Shown here piece after piece: positions 1 through 7,039 of a stretch of 15,677 nt of DNA. Made by a program: the position numbers and the translations under genes. The first letter of the stretch is position 1. Every line of letters begins with the position of its first letter. The DNA is from Planctomycetota bacterium (lineage in GTDB: Bacteria > Planctomycetota > Planctomycetia > Pirellulales > Lacipirellulaceae), in contig JAKEIB010000185.1 in the NCBI GenBank assembly GCA_022614705.1, positions 1-15,677 on the forward strand, in the 5' to 3' direction. The notes below the pieces were generated by a model. That model had not been told where the DNA came from. It worked only from the letters and a program-made list of their open reading frames with translations, and searched no databases.

Positions 1-86
1 CCCCGCTGTTTGAGGCCCTCACCGCCAAACATCAACCGTTTCCAGAATCCTCCGACCCTAACCAACTGAAACTGTTCGACTTATAG
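1..86 (+). CDS. C-terminal end of an unidentified protein (5' truncated by window edge)
   Basis: The frame starting at position 3 is open from the left edge to a TAG at 84-86. It reads 27 residues and ends in QLKLFDL. Only the tail is visible, so no family can be assigned. A hydrophobic LFDL-type tail after an acidic and proline-containing linker is common in many DNA-acting proteins, but that is not enough for a call. The tRNA-like sequence 30-100 bases downstream makes an integrase or other mobile-element gene one possibility. The stretch is short, so a chance open frame cannot be excluded. Confidence 0.4.
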   Translation, partial: PLFEALTAKHQPFPESSDPNQLKLFDL

Positions 87-118
87 CCGGACACTACTGG
101 TAGTGCATAGGTAATTTA

Positions 119-191
119 TCTCCGGGAAATATGGCCTCAGAACGACGGACTCATAATCCCTTGGTCGGGGGTTCGAATCCCTCCCGGACTA
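119..191 (+). tRNA. tRNA-like sequence, CAU anticodon, degenerate 5' half (possible att remnant)
   Basis: The 3' half is convincing. The anticodon loop is CTCATAA (150-156) with CAT at 152-154, on a stem ACGGA/TCCCT with one mismatch. A short variable loop follows, then a T arm with stem GGGGG/CCCTC around the TTCGAAT loop (167-183), then the acceptor strand CCGGACT and discriminator A; CCA is not encoded. The 5' side is poor. Only five of seven acceptor pairs form (TCCGG at 121-125 with CCGGA), and no D stem can be drawn in 126-144. A CAU anticodon would mean elongator Met or Ile2. A tRNA 3' half without a proper 5' half is what site-specific integration into a tRNA gene leaves behind, so I read this as a pseudo-tRNA or att site rather than a working tRNA. 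Confidence 0.4.
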
Positions 192-510
192 TTTAGGGCA
201 ACTTATCAAAGCGGCGTCAGTTTCTGGGGAACGGCGAAGAACGCCCCGATGAAATTGCCCTGCTTAATCCGCGCTGCATCATGTCAAGGTTCTACCGCGC
301 CGCGCGGTCAAATCCCGTCGCCGCCCAAGACTAACGAAACGGTCCCAGTCGCTCGTCGATTATTTCCGCGCGGCACAGTCGCGCAATTCTCTGCGATCGC
401 GACTCATTTCCGCAGTGGCCAAATCTGCAATTGAATTTGGCCACCACTTCAGCTAGGCTTAATCTCCGATAGTGTACATCTGTCACCATAGCTTTTCAGG
501 GGGCCAATCC
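192..510. other. Gene-free stretch before the HTH gene
   Basis: No convincing coding frame is seen on either strand. A 61-codon frame at 249-434 has no RBS and a composition typical of non-coding G+C-rich DNA. The only structure is a perfect inverted repeat at 415-444, described separately. The promoter of the downstream HTH gene should lie here, but I see no clear -35/-10 pair. Confidence 0.5.
415..444. repeat. Perfect 10-bp inverted repeat, 10-nt loop
   Basis: GTGGCCAAAT at 415-424 is exactly complemented by ATTTGGCCAC at 435-444, separated by ten bases. It lies about 65 bases before the GTG start of the HTH gene. It has no following T-run, so it is not a standard intrinsic terminator. It could be an operator for a dimeric regulator or a 5' leader hairpin. 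Confidence 0.6.
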
Positions 511-1146
511 GTGAATCCAGCGTCCAATCCGAAATCCGAAAGAAGTTCACCCGCCGTGGCGGGCAATCCGCAATCTCCCCCAAAGCCCGGCCGGCCGCGG
601 GCCCTCGACGAAGCCAAACGCCGCGAAATCTGTGCACTCGTCACAGCCGGCTGCGGCATCGAGGGCGCCGCCCGCTACGTCGGCTGCGCGGCCAGCACGA
701 TCCGCCGCGAAGCGCTTCGCAACCCGCAGTTCAGCGAGCAGTTGCGGCGCGCCGACGTCGGCGCCGAGCTCGGCCCGCTCCAAGCAATCCGCCGAGCCGC
801 CGAAAGATACTGGCGGGCCGGCGCCTGGTTTTTGGAACGCACCAATCCGCAGCGCTTTGCCAAACAGAACGTCCTGCTGCTCAAGCCCGAGCAATTGAAG
901 CACTCGTTCCAGCTTTTCACCAACATCCTGCTGGACGAGGCCCGCGACCCGGAATTGCGCCGCCGCCTCCTCCGCCGCCTCAATCGGCTATCCCGCGACT
1001 TGCAACGCGAGACCTTGGCCACCCGTTACGACCCATTTCCTCGACCGCGCCGCGCACGCAAAAGGCCCAGTCCGCCCGCGCCGCTGCCGCCGCCCAGCAA
1101 TGGCCCACCCAACGACGACTTGCCCGATGCGCAACAACCAACGTAA
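511..1146 (+). CDS. Small HTH DNA-binding protein, planctomycete type, function unknown
   Basis: This is a 211-residue protein. The GTG at 511 is chosen because AGGGGG stands about eight bases upstream; an in-frame GTG at 472 has no such site. Residues 1-24 are encoded by an AATCCGA-type repeat and are probably not part of the fold. KPGRPRAL (25-32) resembles an AT-hook core. Residues 36-70 look like a helix-turn-helix, with GCGIEGAARYVGCAASTIRREA resembling the N-terminal HTH of small terminase subunits and transposase-like proteins. The conserved-looking block LQAIRRAAERYWRAGAWFLE with TNPQRFA follows (90-117), then a charged helical segment (120-170) and a Pro/Arg-rich tail. I recall similar proteins as common in planctomycetes, but their role is not known to me. 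DNA binding is inferred from the HTH alone. Confidence 0.8.
   Translation: MNPASNPKSERSSPAVAGNPQSPPKPGRPRALDEAKRREICALVTAGCGIEGAARYVGCAASTIRREALRNPQFSEQLRRADVGAELGPLQAIRRAAERYWRAGAWFLERTNPQRFAKQNVLLLKPEQLKHSFQLFTNILLDEARDPELRRRLLRRLNRLSRDLQRETLATRYDPFPRPRRARKRPSPPAPLPPPSNGPPNDDLPDAQQPT
523..576 (+). repeat. AATCCGA heptamer/palindrome repeat inside the HTH gene
   Basis: Units of the form AATCCGA are followed by a small palindrome (CCCGCCGTGGCGGG) and further AATCCG units. The same building blocks occur at 4885-4941 in lnt. Here the element encodes the protein's N-terminal residues in the reading frame that gives NPKSE and AVAGNPQS. Confidence 0.7.
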
Positions 1147-1411
1147 ACGTAAATACGACCTGTTTTGCCTGCCAGCAACTTCAACTCGCATGTTGTTTTT
1201 CAGCCCTAGCACCGCGCTGCGCCGCGCAAAAGGACCGAGTTTCGCACGATTCGATAGGGTCCCCCTCGCCGCGCGCAAAAACCCGCACCGGTTGTGCGCT
1301 GGGTTGTGCTCGGGGCTCCCGACCCCCCACATTGCAGCGGCCTGCGGAATAGATGTTGCAGCGATGCCCGAAGCGCAGGCGGGCAAGACGGGATCTCGAC
1401 TCGTCGGCGGG

Positions 1412-1912
1412 TCAGGTCGTGAACGACGCGATATCCGCTTTCGCCGAAGGATAAGCGATGCTCAGTATTTTGGCGTCGCCCATTTCAACATCCGGAGGCT
1501 CGGCGCGCAGCCAAACCGATGTGCCGAGCAACGCGTATTCGCCGCCGCGGCGAACGCGGGCGCAGTGGAATGTACCGCCGGGAATGAAAAGCTGCGGGCG
1601 CATGTCGGCCGCCAGATCGGGACCGACGACGCGCACATCACTCGTTCCGTCAGGGTAGAGGAGAAGCACTTCGAGCGGGTCGCCGAGGTAATGGTGGTAC
1701 ATCTGGTCCGAGCGGATGCGATGGAGCTGCACGCCCGCTTGGGGCGTCACCAGGAAATACAGCACGTTTCCCAACGAGCGACTTCCCGCATAGCCGGCCG
1801 GCAACGCCGACGACGGAATTTGCAGACTGCTGCGATAACTCTCGTCGATAAAGCCGCAGGTAGCACGCTCCAGCTTGAGAAGCTTAATTATCTCGGACGC
1901 GGAAAGCGCCAT
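1412..1912 (-). CDS. Cupin superfamily protein, DUF985/Cupin_5 type
   Basis: This is a 166-residue protein, the usual length for the DUF985 (PF06172) cupins. Family landmarks in order are an N-terminal helix (SASEIIKLLKLE, 4-15), FIDESYRSS, the first cupin strand LYFLVTPQAGVQLHRI (51-66) with H64, the SDQMYHHYLGDPLEVLLLYPDG block (68-89) with H73 and H74, RPQLFIPGGTFHCARV (105-120) with H116, and a C-terminal VWLRAEPPDVEMGD. The histidines could hold a metal, but the substrate of this family is not well defined, so no enzymatic role is claimed. It starts 18 bases after the ABC-F stop codon and is probably the last gene of the operon. GAAAGGG stands upstream of the ATG at a plausible distance. 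Confidence 0.85.
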   Translation of the reverse strand: MALSASEIIKLLKLERATCGFIDESYRSSLQIPSSALPAGYAGSRSLGNVLYFLVTPQAGVQLHRIRSDQMYHHYLGDPLEVLLLYPDGTSDVRVVGPDLAADMRPQLFIPGGTFHCARVRRGGEYALLGTSVWLRAEPPDVEMGDAKILSIAYPSAKADIASFTT

Positions 1913-1930
1913 GGCGAGGGCCCTTTCAAT

Positions 1931-3718
1931 TCATGCCGATTCCAACTCGGCCGACAGTTCCAGCCATTCCTCTTCAAGCTCGGCCAGCTCGGCGGTGAGA
2001 TCGGCGAGCTGCGTGTGCAGTCGTTGGGCTTCGGCCGACTCGGTGACGGCGAGCAGGCGTTCGCTCACGCCGCGTTTTTCCTCATCGAGCCGCACAATCT
2101 TGCGCTCCACGGCTTTGAGCTTTTTCTGGGCATCGCGATCGGCCCGGGCGCGGGCCTTGCGATCGACGACTTGCTCGCCATTGGTCGGAAGACTGGGCGA
2201 CGTGGCTGTACCGTGCGGCGCGCGGAGGCCAGAATCGATTTCGCTTTGCACGCGGTACACGTATTCGTCATAGCTGCCGGGATAGCTAGCGACGCGGCCA
2301 GCGCGGACTTCGATCACGTGCGTGGCCACGCGGTGCATGAAGTGGCGGTCGTGGCTCGTGAAGACAACAGCTCCCTCGTAACCGCACAGCGCTTCAGCGA
2401 GCGCCTCGACCGATTCTACGTCGAGGTGATTGCCCGGCTCGTCGAGCACGAGCACGTTGTGCTTCTGCAGCAGCAGGCCGGCGAGCACGAGGCGTGCCCG
2501 CTCGCCGCCGCTGAGCACTCGAATGCGCTTCTCGATCAACTCTCCGCTGAACAGCAGGCTGCCGGCGACGTCTTTGATCTGCTGCGTCGTCGTCAGTGGC
2601 GCGGCATGATACTCGAGGTATTCGAGCACGGTCTTGGCTTCGGGAAGCGTCGTGTAAACGTGCTGCGCGTACACACCGACCTGGCAGCCATAACCCCACG
2701 TAAACTCGCCGGAAATCGGCGGCAGCGAGCCGCAGATCGTGCGCAGGAACGTCGTTTTGCCCTGGCCGTTGTCGCCCACCACGCCCACGCGTGTGCCGTG
2801 GTCGATTTCGACGTGCACGTCGCGGGCGACCGTGTGGTCCGGATAGCCAATGGCCAGGTGCTGCGTGCGCGCGGCCGGGCCTTGGCGGGGCTCGATGTCG
2901 GGGAAGCGAAACCGCACGGTCGACTCGGGGCCTTCAATGTGGATCATCTGAAGTCGTTCGAGCTGCTTCGCCTTGCTCTTCGCCTGGCTTGCGGTGCTGG
3001 CCTTAGCGCGGTTTTTGGCGATGAACGTTTCGAGCTGCCGACGTTTGGTAAGCGTGGTCGCATTCACGCGTCGGTCGTGCTCGCGTCGCTCCTCGAGGTT
3101 AGCAAGGTAGGCGTCGACGTTACCCGGATACATCGTGAGTTGGCCGCGCGAGAGCTCCAGCGTGTGGCTGCACGTTCGCTTCAGAAACTCGCGGTCATGC
3201 GAAACGATCAGGCAACCGGCGCGGAAGTCGCGCAGAAACCACTCCAACAACATCTGCGTGCGCAGGTCGAGGAAGTTCGTCGGCTCATCGAGGATGAGCA
3301 TGTTTGGGTCTTGCAGCAACAGGGCGGCGAGCTTGGTGCGCGTCTGCCAGCCGCCGGAGAGCTCGCGCACGGGGCGGTCGAGCATGGCGTCCGGGAATTG
3401 AAATTGCCAGGCCACTTCGCCACAGCGCCAGTCGGGCTGGCCGCTGTCGCGCATAAGAAAGTCGCGGACCGTTTCGTTGTCCTTGAACGGATCATATTGC
3501 CGCACGTAGCCCAGCCGCAAGTTGCGGCCGCGAACGACTTCGCCCTTGTCGAGCTCTTCTTCACCGAGCAGCATGCGACACAGCGTGGACTTTCCCGCGC
3601 CGTTGCGGCCGATGAGGCCGACTTTCTGGTCGTCGGCCAGGGCGCAGCTCGCGCCGTCGAGCAGCGCTTGGCCGCCGTAGCGTTTGTGGGCGTCGATGAG
3701 TTGCAGGACGACGGGCAT
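1931..3718 (-). CDS. ABC-F family ATPase (Uup/EttA-like)
   Basis: This is a 595-residue protein with two fused nucleotide-binding domains and no membrane segments, the ABC-F arrangement. Domain 1 has Walker A GRNGAGKST (37-45), signature LSGGW (120-124), Walker B LILDEP (141-146) and SHD (173-175). Domain 2 has Walker A GDNGQGKTT (315-323), signature LSGGE (402-406), Walker B LVLDEP (423-428) and SHD (455-457). The charged linker between them (about 200-285) fits the P-site tRNA-interaction motif of ABC-F proteins. Residues 520-595 form a predicted coiled coil, as in Uup. Family members bind the ribosome to relieve stalling or act in Uup-like roles, and some confer antibiotic resistance; the subclass cannot be decided by eye. 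It lies 63 bases downstream of lnt. There is no strong RBS before the ATG. Confidence 0.93.
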   Translation of the reverse strand: MPVVLQLIDAHKRYGGQALLDGASCALADDQKVGLIGRNGAGKSTLCRMLLGEEELDKGEVVRGRNLRLGYVRQYDPFKDNETVRDFLMRDSGQPDWRCGEVAWQFQFPDAMLDRPVRELSGGWQTRTKLAALLLQDPNMLILDEPTNFLDLRTQMLLEWFLRDFRAGCLIVSHDREFLKRTCSHTLELSRGQLTMYPGNVDAYLANLEERREHDRRVNATTLTKRRQLETFIAKNRAKASTASQAKSKAKQLERLQMIHIEGPESTVRFRFPDIEPRQGPAARTQHLAIGYPDHTVARDVHVEIDHGTRVGVVGDNGQGKTTFLRTICGSLPPISGEFTWGYGCQVGVYAQHVYTTLPEAKTVLEYLEYHAAPLTTTQQIKDVAGSLLFSGELIEKRIRVLSGGERARLVLAGLLLQKHNVLVLDEPGNHLDVESVEALAEALCGYEGAVVFTSHDRHFMHRVATHVIEVRAGRVASYPGSYDEYVYRVQSEIDSGLRAPHGTATSPSLPTNGEQVVDRKARARADRDAQKKLKAVERKIVRLDEEKRGVSERLLAVTESAEAQRLHTQLADLTAELAELEEEWLELSAELESA

Positions 3719-3727
3719 GGACCGAGC

Positions 3728-3760
3728 AATGACGAATGACGAATGGCAAATGACGAATTC
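3728..3760. repeat. AATGACG heptamer repeat between lnt and the ABC-F gene
   Basis: Consecutive seven-base units AATGACG, AATGACG, AATGGCA, AATGACG fill about half of the 63-base gap between the lnt stop and the ABC-F start. The next 20 bases contain an imperfect inverted repeat ending at the lnt stop codon. The seven-base period matches the AATCCGA repeats elsewhere in the window. Confidence 0.7.
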
Positions 3761-3781
3761 GCGTCGGCGGCCACGCCGAAT

Positions 3782-5491
3782 CTACTGGGGCACGCGTCGA
3801 CTTCGCCAACCAATGATTGCCAACAGCACGCAGCACGTCAAACACACAACAGCGAACCAGTCGCCGAGTTCGACATACAAACTGCGCATGTGGCCGAGCT
3901 CGACGTTGGCCAGGATGACATCGGGTTGTTGTCGCGGACTTTGGGCGCGGACGACGCCGGTGCGGTCGATCCACGCCGAAATACCCCCGTTGGCGGCAAT
4001 CACCAGCGGCCGGCGCGCTTCGACCGCGCGGAACACGCCGCACGCCAGGTGCTGGTCGAGCTCGCTGGAGCCCCAGTACCAGGCATCGTTGGTCACGTTG
4101 ATCAGCACGTCGGCCGGCACGCTGCCGCCCGCGAGTGCTCGCGCTTGGCGACGCATCACGTGCGGAATCACCGTTTCATAACAAATACTAGGGGCGTAAA
4201 AGTGACCGTTCAATCCGAAAACGACCGGTTCGCGGCCGGCGTCGATTCCACCGGTCAGCGGCGTGAGTCGGTACAGGAACGGCAGATACTCGGCAAATGG
4301 GATGTACTCGCCGAACATCACGCGGTGAATCTTGTCGTATGTGCCGATGATCGTGCCTTCGCGGCCAACGAGGGCGGCCGAGTTGTAGCGATGCGGGCGC
4401 GGCGGTTCGGCGTCAGGCTTGGCGGAGGCGTCGTAGTGGGCGCGATCGATGCCCACGAAAACCGGCGTGCCCAGACGCTTCACGAGACTCGCCAAGTCGC
4501 TCGGACCAATGGCGGCGATTTCTTGCTTCGTATTCGGCACGCCGGCGGGCAAATGGAAATCGGCGTCGAACGTCACCAGACCAGTGCGGAACATCGTTTC
4601 GGGCCAAACCAGCAAGTCGATTGGTCGGCCATTGCGTGCGGCCGTGGCGACGGCTTCGTCGGAGAGTTTCAAATACTCGTCCATGATCTGCCGTTCGCGA
4701 CTGGGATCGAATTTCCATTCGGCCAGGCTATTGCCTTGAATGAGCGCGATGCGGACCGTGTTCGCTTCGCCAGCGTCGATTCGCTGCGACTCAGCCAGGC
4801 GAAAGTGACCGTAGATGAGCGTGGCCGCCAGCAGCAGCACGGCCGGCAGGATCGCAAGCGGATGGATGGAAACACGCCGATCAACTGATTTCGGATTGCC
4901 CGCCGCGGCGGGCAATCCGAAATCCGAAATCCGAAATACGGAAACGATGCAGGCGGCCACAAGCATGATGACAACATCGACGCCATACTCGCCGACAACG
5001 TCGCTGATTTGAATCAACTGCGTCCAGCGCACTTGGGTGTGCGCGAGCGACGCCATCAGGAAGCCCGTCAGCAGGTGCGCGCGAGCCAGTTCGAGGCCGG
5101 TCCACACGATCGGCGCGGCGAGCCAGAGCGGCACGCCGACCGGATGCACGGCCACGCGCGACAAACCGACGAAGACAGGCAGATAGAAGGCGAGGTACCC
5201 GGACAGCGCGATCCAGCCGAGGCTGGTCGCGGGGTGCGGCAAGCGCAGCCAGTGAATGGACATCATCCAGAACGCGAAACCGGCCAGGTACAACGCGCCG
5301 TACGGGCGTCGGCCGGGAAGCGACTCTTTCTGGATGAGCAGCAGCCAGGGAATCGGTGCGATCCAACCCAGCCAGCCGAGCGAAAGCGGCGGAAGCGCGG
5401 CCCACAACAACAGGCTGCCGATAAGCGCGGTCGGGAGCGTGGACCGATACCAGGACGACTGTGGCGGCGTGACGCTGTTCATTCGCTTCAC
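3782..5491 (-). CDS. lnt: Apolipoprotein N-acyltransferase
   Basis: This is a 569-residue inner-membrane enzyme that transfers a fatty acyl chain to the N-terminal cysteine of lipoproteins. The N-terminal half has several hydrophobic segments (about 20-55, 66-82, 91-112, 120-135, 171-186, 209-228). The C-terminal half is a nitrilase/CN-hydrolase domain with the catalytic triad in recognisable context: E298 in LLVWPETMF, K387 in GTYDKIHR and C437 in PSICYET. The motifs GEYIPFAEYLP and NVTNDAWY are typical of Lnt. A last membrane segment is at about 545-560. The GTG start overlaps the TGA of the upstream gene as GTGA, with GGAG just before it; an ATG three codons in (5482) is an alternative. 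Residues 186-202 (FRISDF to AGNPKS) are encoded by a palindromic repeat, in a loop between two membrane segments, so the enzyme is probably still active. Confidence 0.95.
   Translation of the reverse strand: MKRMNSVTPPQSSWYRSTLPTALIGSLLLWAALPPLSLGWLGWIAPIPWLLLIQKESLPGRRPYGALYLAGFAFWMMSIHWLRLPHPATSLGWIALSGYLAFYLPVFVGLSRVAVHPVGVPLWLAAPIVWTGLELARAHLLTGFLMASLAHTQVRWTQLIQISDVVGEYGVDVVIMLVAACIVSVFRISDFGLPAAAGNPKSVDRRVSIHPLAILPAVLLLAATLIYGHFRLAESQRIDAGEANTVRIALIQGNSLAEWKFDPSRERQIMDEYLKLSDEAVATAARNGRPIDLLVWPETMFRTGLVTFDADFHLPAGVPNTKQEIAAIGPSDLASLVKRLGTPVFVGIDRAHYDASAKPDAEPPRPHRYNSAALVGREGTIIGTYDKIHRVMFGEYIPFAEYLPFLYRLTPLTGGIDAGREPVVFGLNGHFYAPSICYETVIPHVMRRQARALAGGSVPADVLINVTNDAWYWGSSELDQHLACGVFRAVEARRPLVIAANGGISAWIDRTGVVRAQSPRQQPDVILANVELGHMRSLYVELGDWFAVVCLTCCVLLAIIGWRSRRVPQ
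4885..4941. repeat. 38-bp perfect palindrome plus heptamer tail, inside lnt
   Basis: Positions 4887-4904 and 4907-4924 are exact 18-base inverted copies (left arm begins GATTTCGGATTG) around a central GC. The tail to 4941 repeats the seven-base unit AAATCCG about three times, the last unit with one change. The whole element is read through by lnt without a stop or frame change. Confidence 0.85.
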
Positions 5492-6336
5492 GGCTCCGCC
5501 GCCAGGTGCTGCTCAATTCTCTCGTGCATCTGCGGAACGGCTGTGCGAATGGCGGCCGAAGTCGCCCCTTCGTTCAACACGTCCAAAAGTGGCTGCCATA
5601 AGCCGATCGGCAGTCCAGAGCGCGGTCCCAGGTCGGTGATCGACTTCGACAAAGTTTCGACCGCCTTGGAGCCTGGGGTGTTGAGAACCCGTAGGAGATT
5701 CGTTCTCAATGCCAGCCGGAAAATGGCGTCGTGATCGTCGCCGAAGTCGTTGGCGAGCTTGGGGCCGATTGCCTTCTCTTGATCAAGCATGTAGCTGAGC
5801 ACCTCTCGGGAGGCTGAGTCGGGCGTCGCCGTGGCCGGGCGTTCTGGTAATGCGGCCAGAGGGATATTCAGCGATTCGGCCATGGTCTGAGCCTCGTCGA
5901 ACCACTTCGGAACGTTTTCGGCCGCGATGCCGCGGTCGTTCGCGAGTGCGGCCAGGCTGAACCTGCTTCCCAGAATCCACGCGGCACGCTTCGTGCTGAT
6001 GGCGGCTGGCGTAGACTCGTTCGTTGCCGATTCGGGCGTTTCGGTCGCAGTTGGGTCCGTTGGCGGTGCTTCAGCCGGTGTCCCTGGCGGCGTCGTGGGA
6101 TTGCTTTCGACCTTCGCGGTATACCGTTCGCCGACGGTCGGTGCGGGCTGGGGTTGCGGGCTCGGCGCATCGCCCACGGCGGCAGGCGGCGCTGGCGTCG
6201 TGCTCGACTTTGCTGTCTCCGGAAAGGTTCCCCGGTACTCGATTTTCTCCCAGCAGCCCCCACCCGCGCAGACAGCGGCGGCGCAATAAAGCATTGCGAT
6301 GTAAATTCCCGTATGATGATACCGGCGATTTCCCAT
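5488..6336 (-). CDS. Putative exported protein or lipoprotein, unknown function
   Basis: This is a 282-residue protein that I do not recognise. The N-terminus has basic residues (NRRYHH, 3-8), a hydrophobic stretch (GIYIAMLYCAAAVCA, 10-24) and a cysteine after three glycines (C28, AGGGC), which may be a non-canonical lipobox. The lack of a Leu/Val/Ile at -3 keeps this uncertain. Residues 45-115 are a Pro/Thr/Ala-rich, probably disordered linker. The rest (115-282) is a soluble, mostly helical domain with no catalytic motif that I can see. An alternative ATG at 6294 would leave a very short leader. Its TGA overlaps the lnt GTG start, so the two are translationally coupled, and a lipoprotein would be a natural partner for Lnt. 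Confidence 0.75.
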   Translation of the reverse strand: MGNRRYHHTGIYIAMLYCAAAVCAGGGCWEKIEYRGTFPETAKSSTTPAPPAAVGDAPSPQPQPAPTVGERYTAKVESNPTTPPGTPAEAPPTDPTATETPESATNESTPAAISTKRAAWILGSRFSLAALANDRGIAAENVPKWFDEAQTMAESLNIPLAALPERPATATPDSASREVLSYMLDQEKAIGPKLANDFGDDHDAIFRLALRTNLLRVLNTPGSKAVETLSKSITDLGPRSGLPIGLWQPLLDVLNEGATSAAIRTAVPQMHERIEQHLAAEP

Positions 6337-6364
6337 GCTCTTATTTTATTGACCGTTCAAAACA

Positions 6365-6937
6365 ATGAAACGCCAACATCAGCTGGTGCTGATCGCTTCC
6401 ACTTTGGCGTTTTCATGGCTTGCCATGCAAGCGGTCCACGAGAGTGGGCATGTTGTCGGTGCATTTCTCAGCGGTGGCCGGGTGGACCGCGTCGTTTTGC
6501 ACCCAGCGACAATCTCGCAAACGCGACTATCGGACAATCCTCATCCGCTCTTTGTCGTTTGGATGGGACCGATCGTTGGCGTTGCGGCCCCGCTTGTTGC
6601 CATGATCGCGGCGCGAGTCTGCAAGGCGCCTGGATGGTATCTGTTTCAATTCTTCGCCGGATTCTGCCTTGTGGCAAACGGCGCGTATTTGGGTTTCGGA
6701 TCGTTGGGAGAGATCGGTGACGCCGGCGACATGCTTCGTTATGGCATGCCAATTTGGTTGCTTTGGTTATTCGGATTGGTTACTCTTCCATTAGGGTTAC
6801 TCTTGTGGAACCACCTCGGACCACATTTTGGATTAGGCACACGCGGCGGACAAGTGAGTGCGGTCGCTGCATATACTATGCTGGGCCTTACCGTGGCGAC
6901 TGCAGCGCTAGAATTGGTACTGTCGCCGGTTAACTAG
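6365..6937 (+). CDS. M50-like (site-2-protease-type) membrane metallopeptidase
   Basis: This is a 190-residue, strongly hydrophobic protein. The first membrane helix carries HESGH (H25, E26, H29), the HExxH zinc motif, in the context AMQAVHESGHVVGAFLSGGRV that is characteristic of M50/M50B-like intramembrane proteases. A second polar cluster GEIGDAGDMLRYG (115-127) could supply the further metal ligand, as the Asp does in the family. Hydrophobic segments fall at about 7-22, 62-84, 92-110, 129-147 and 165-185. It has no PDZ domain and is short, like the M50B-like group. The substrate is unknown. It is divergent from the putative lipoprotein gene with only 28 bases between the two starts, so their promoters must overlap coding sequence or each other. 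There is no obvious RBS. Confidence 0.85.
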   Translation: MKRQHQLVLIASTLAFSWLAMQAVHESGHVVGAFLSGGRVDRVVLHPATISQTRLSDNPHPLFVVWMGPIVGVAAPLVAMIAARVCKAPGWYLFQFFAGFCLVANGAYLGFGSLGEIGDAGDMLRYGMPIWLLWLFGLVTLPLGLLLWNHLGPHFGLGTRGGQVSAVAAYTMLGLTVATAALELVLSPVN

Positions 6938-6951
6938 AAGCAGTTTCATAC

Positions 6952-7020
6952 TGGGAGGGCGAGGCTCCGGCCGAGCCTAACGCTACACGGACGCCGCTCA
7001 GCAGGAGCTTCGCCCTCCCA
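6952..7020. repeat. REP-like inverted repeat downstream of the M50-like gene
   Basis: TGGGAGGGCGAGGCTCC (6952-6968) is matched by the inverted sequence at 7004-7020 with 16 of 17 bases, and the complementarity continues imperfectly inwards through GCCGAGCC. It sits 14 bases after the peptidase stop and 20 bases before the next small gene. It could end transcription or stabilise mRNA, but there is no T-run. It fits the short palindromic intergenic repeats of planctomycete genomes. Confidence 0.75.
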
Positions 7021-7039
7021 ACCACAGTGGAGCAATTCA

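Noticed and set aside
249..434. 61-codon open frame upstream of the HTH gene
   Set aside because: No RBS, no conserved-looking sequence, and composition like non-coding DNA.
523..576. CRISPR-like reading of the AATCCGA repeats
   Set aside because: Units are seven bases long without spacers, and no cas gene is near.
1100..3739. 879-codon open frame on the + strand
   Set aside because: It lies antisense to the ABC-F and cupin genes, whose motifs are complete. Its own translation is Arg/Ala/His-rich with no domain; the open frame is a result of high G+C codon bias.
3743..4888. 381-codon open frame on the + strand
   Set aside because: It is antisense to lnt, which has its full catalytic triad; there is no independent support.
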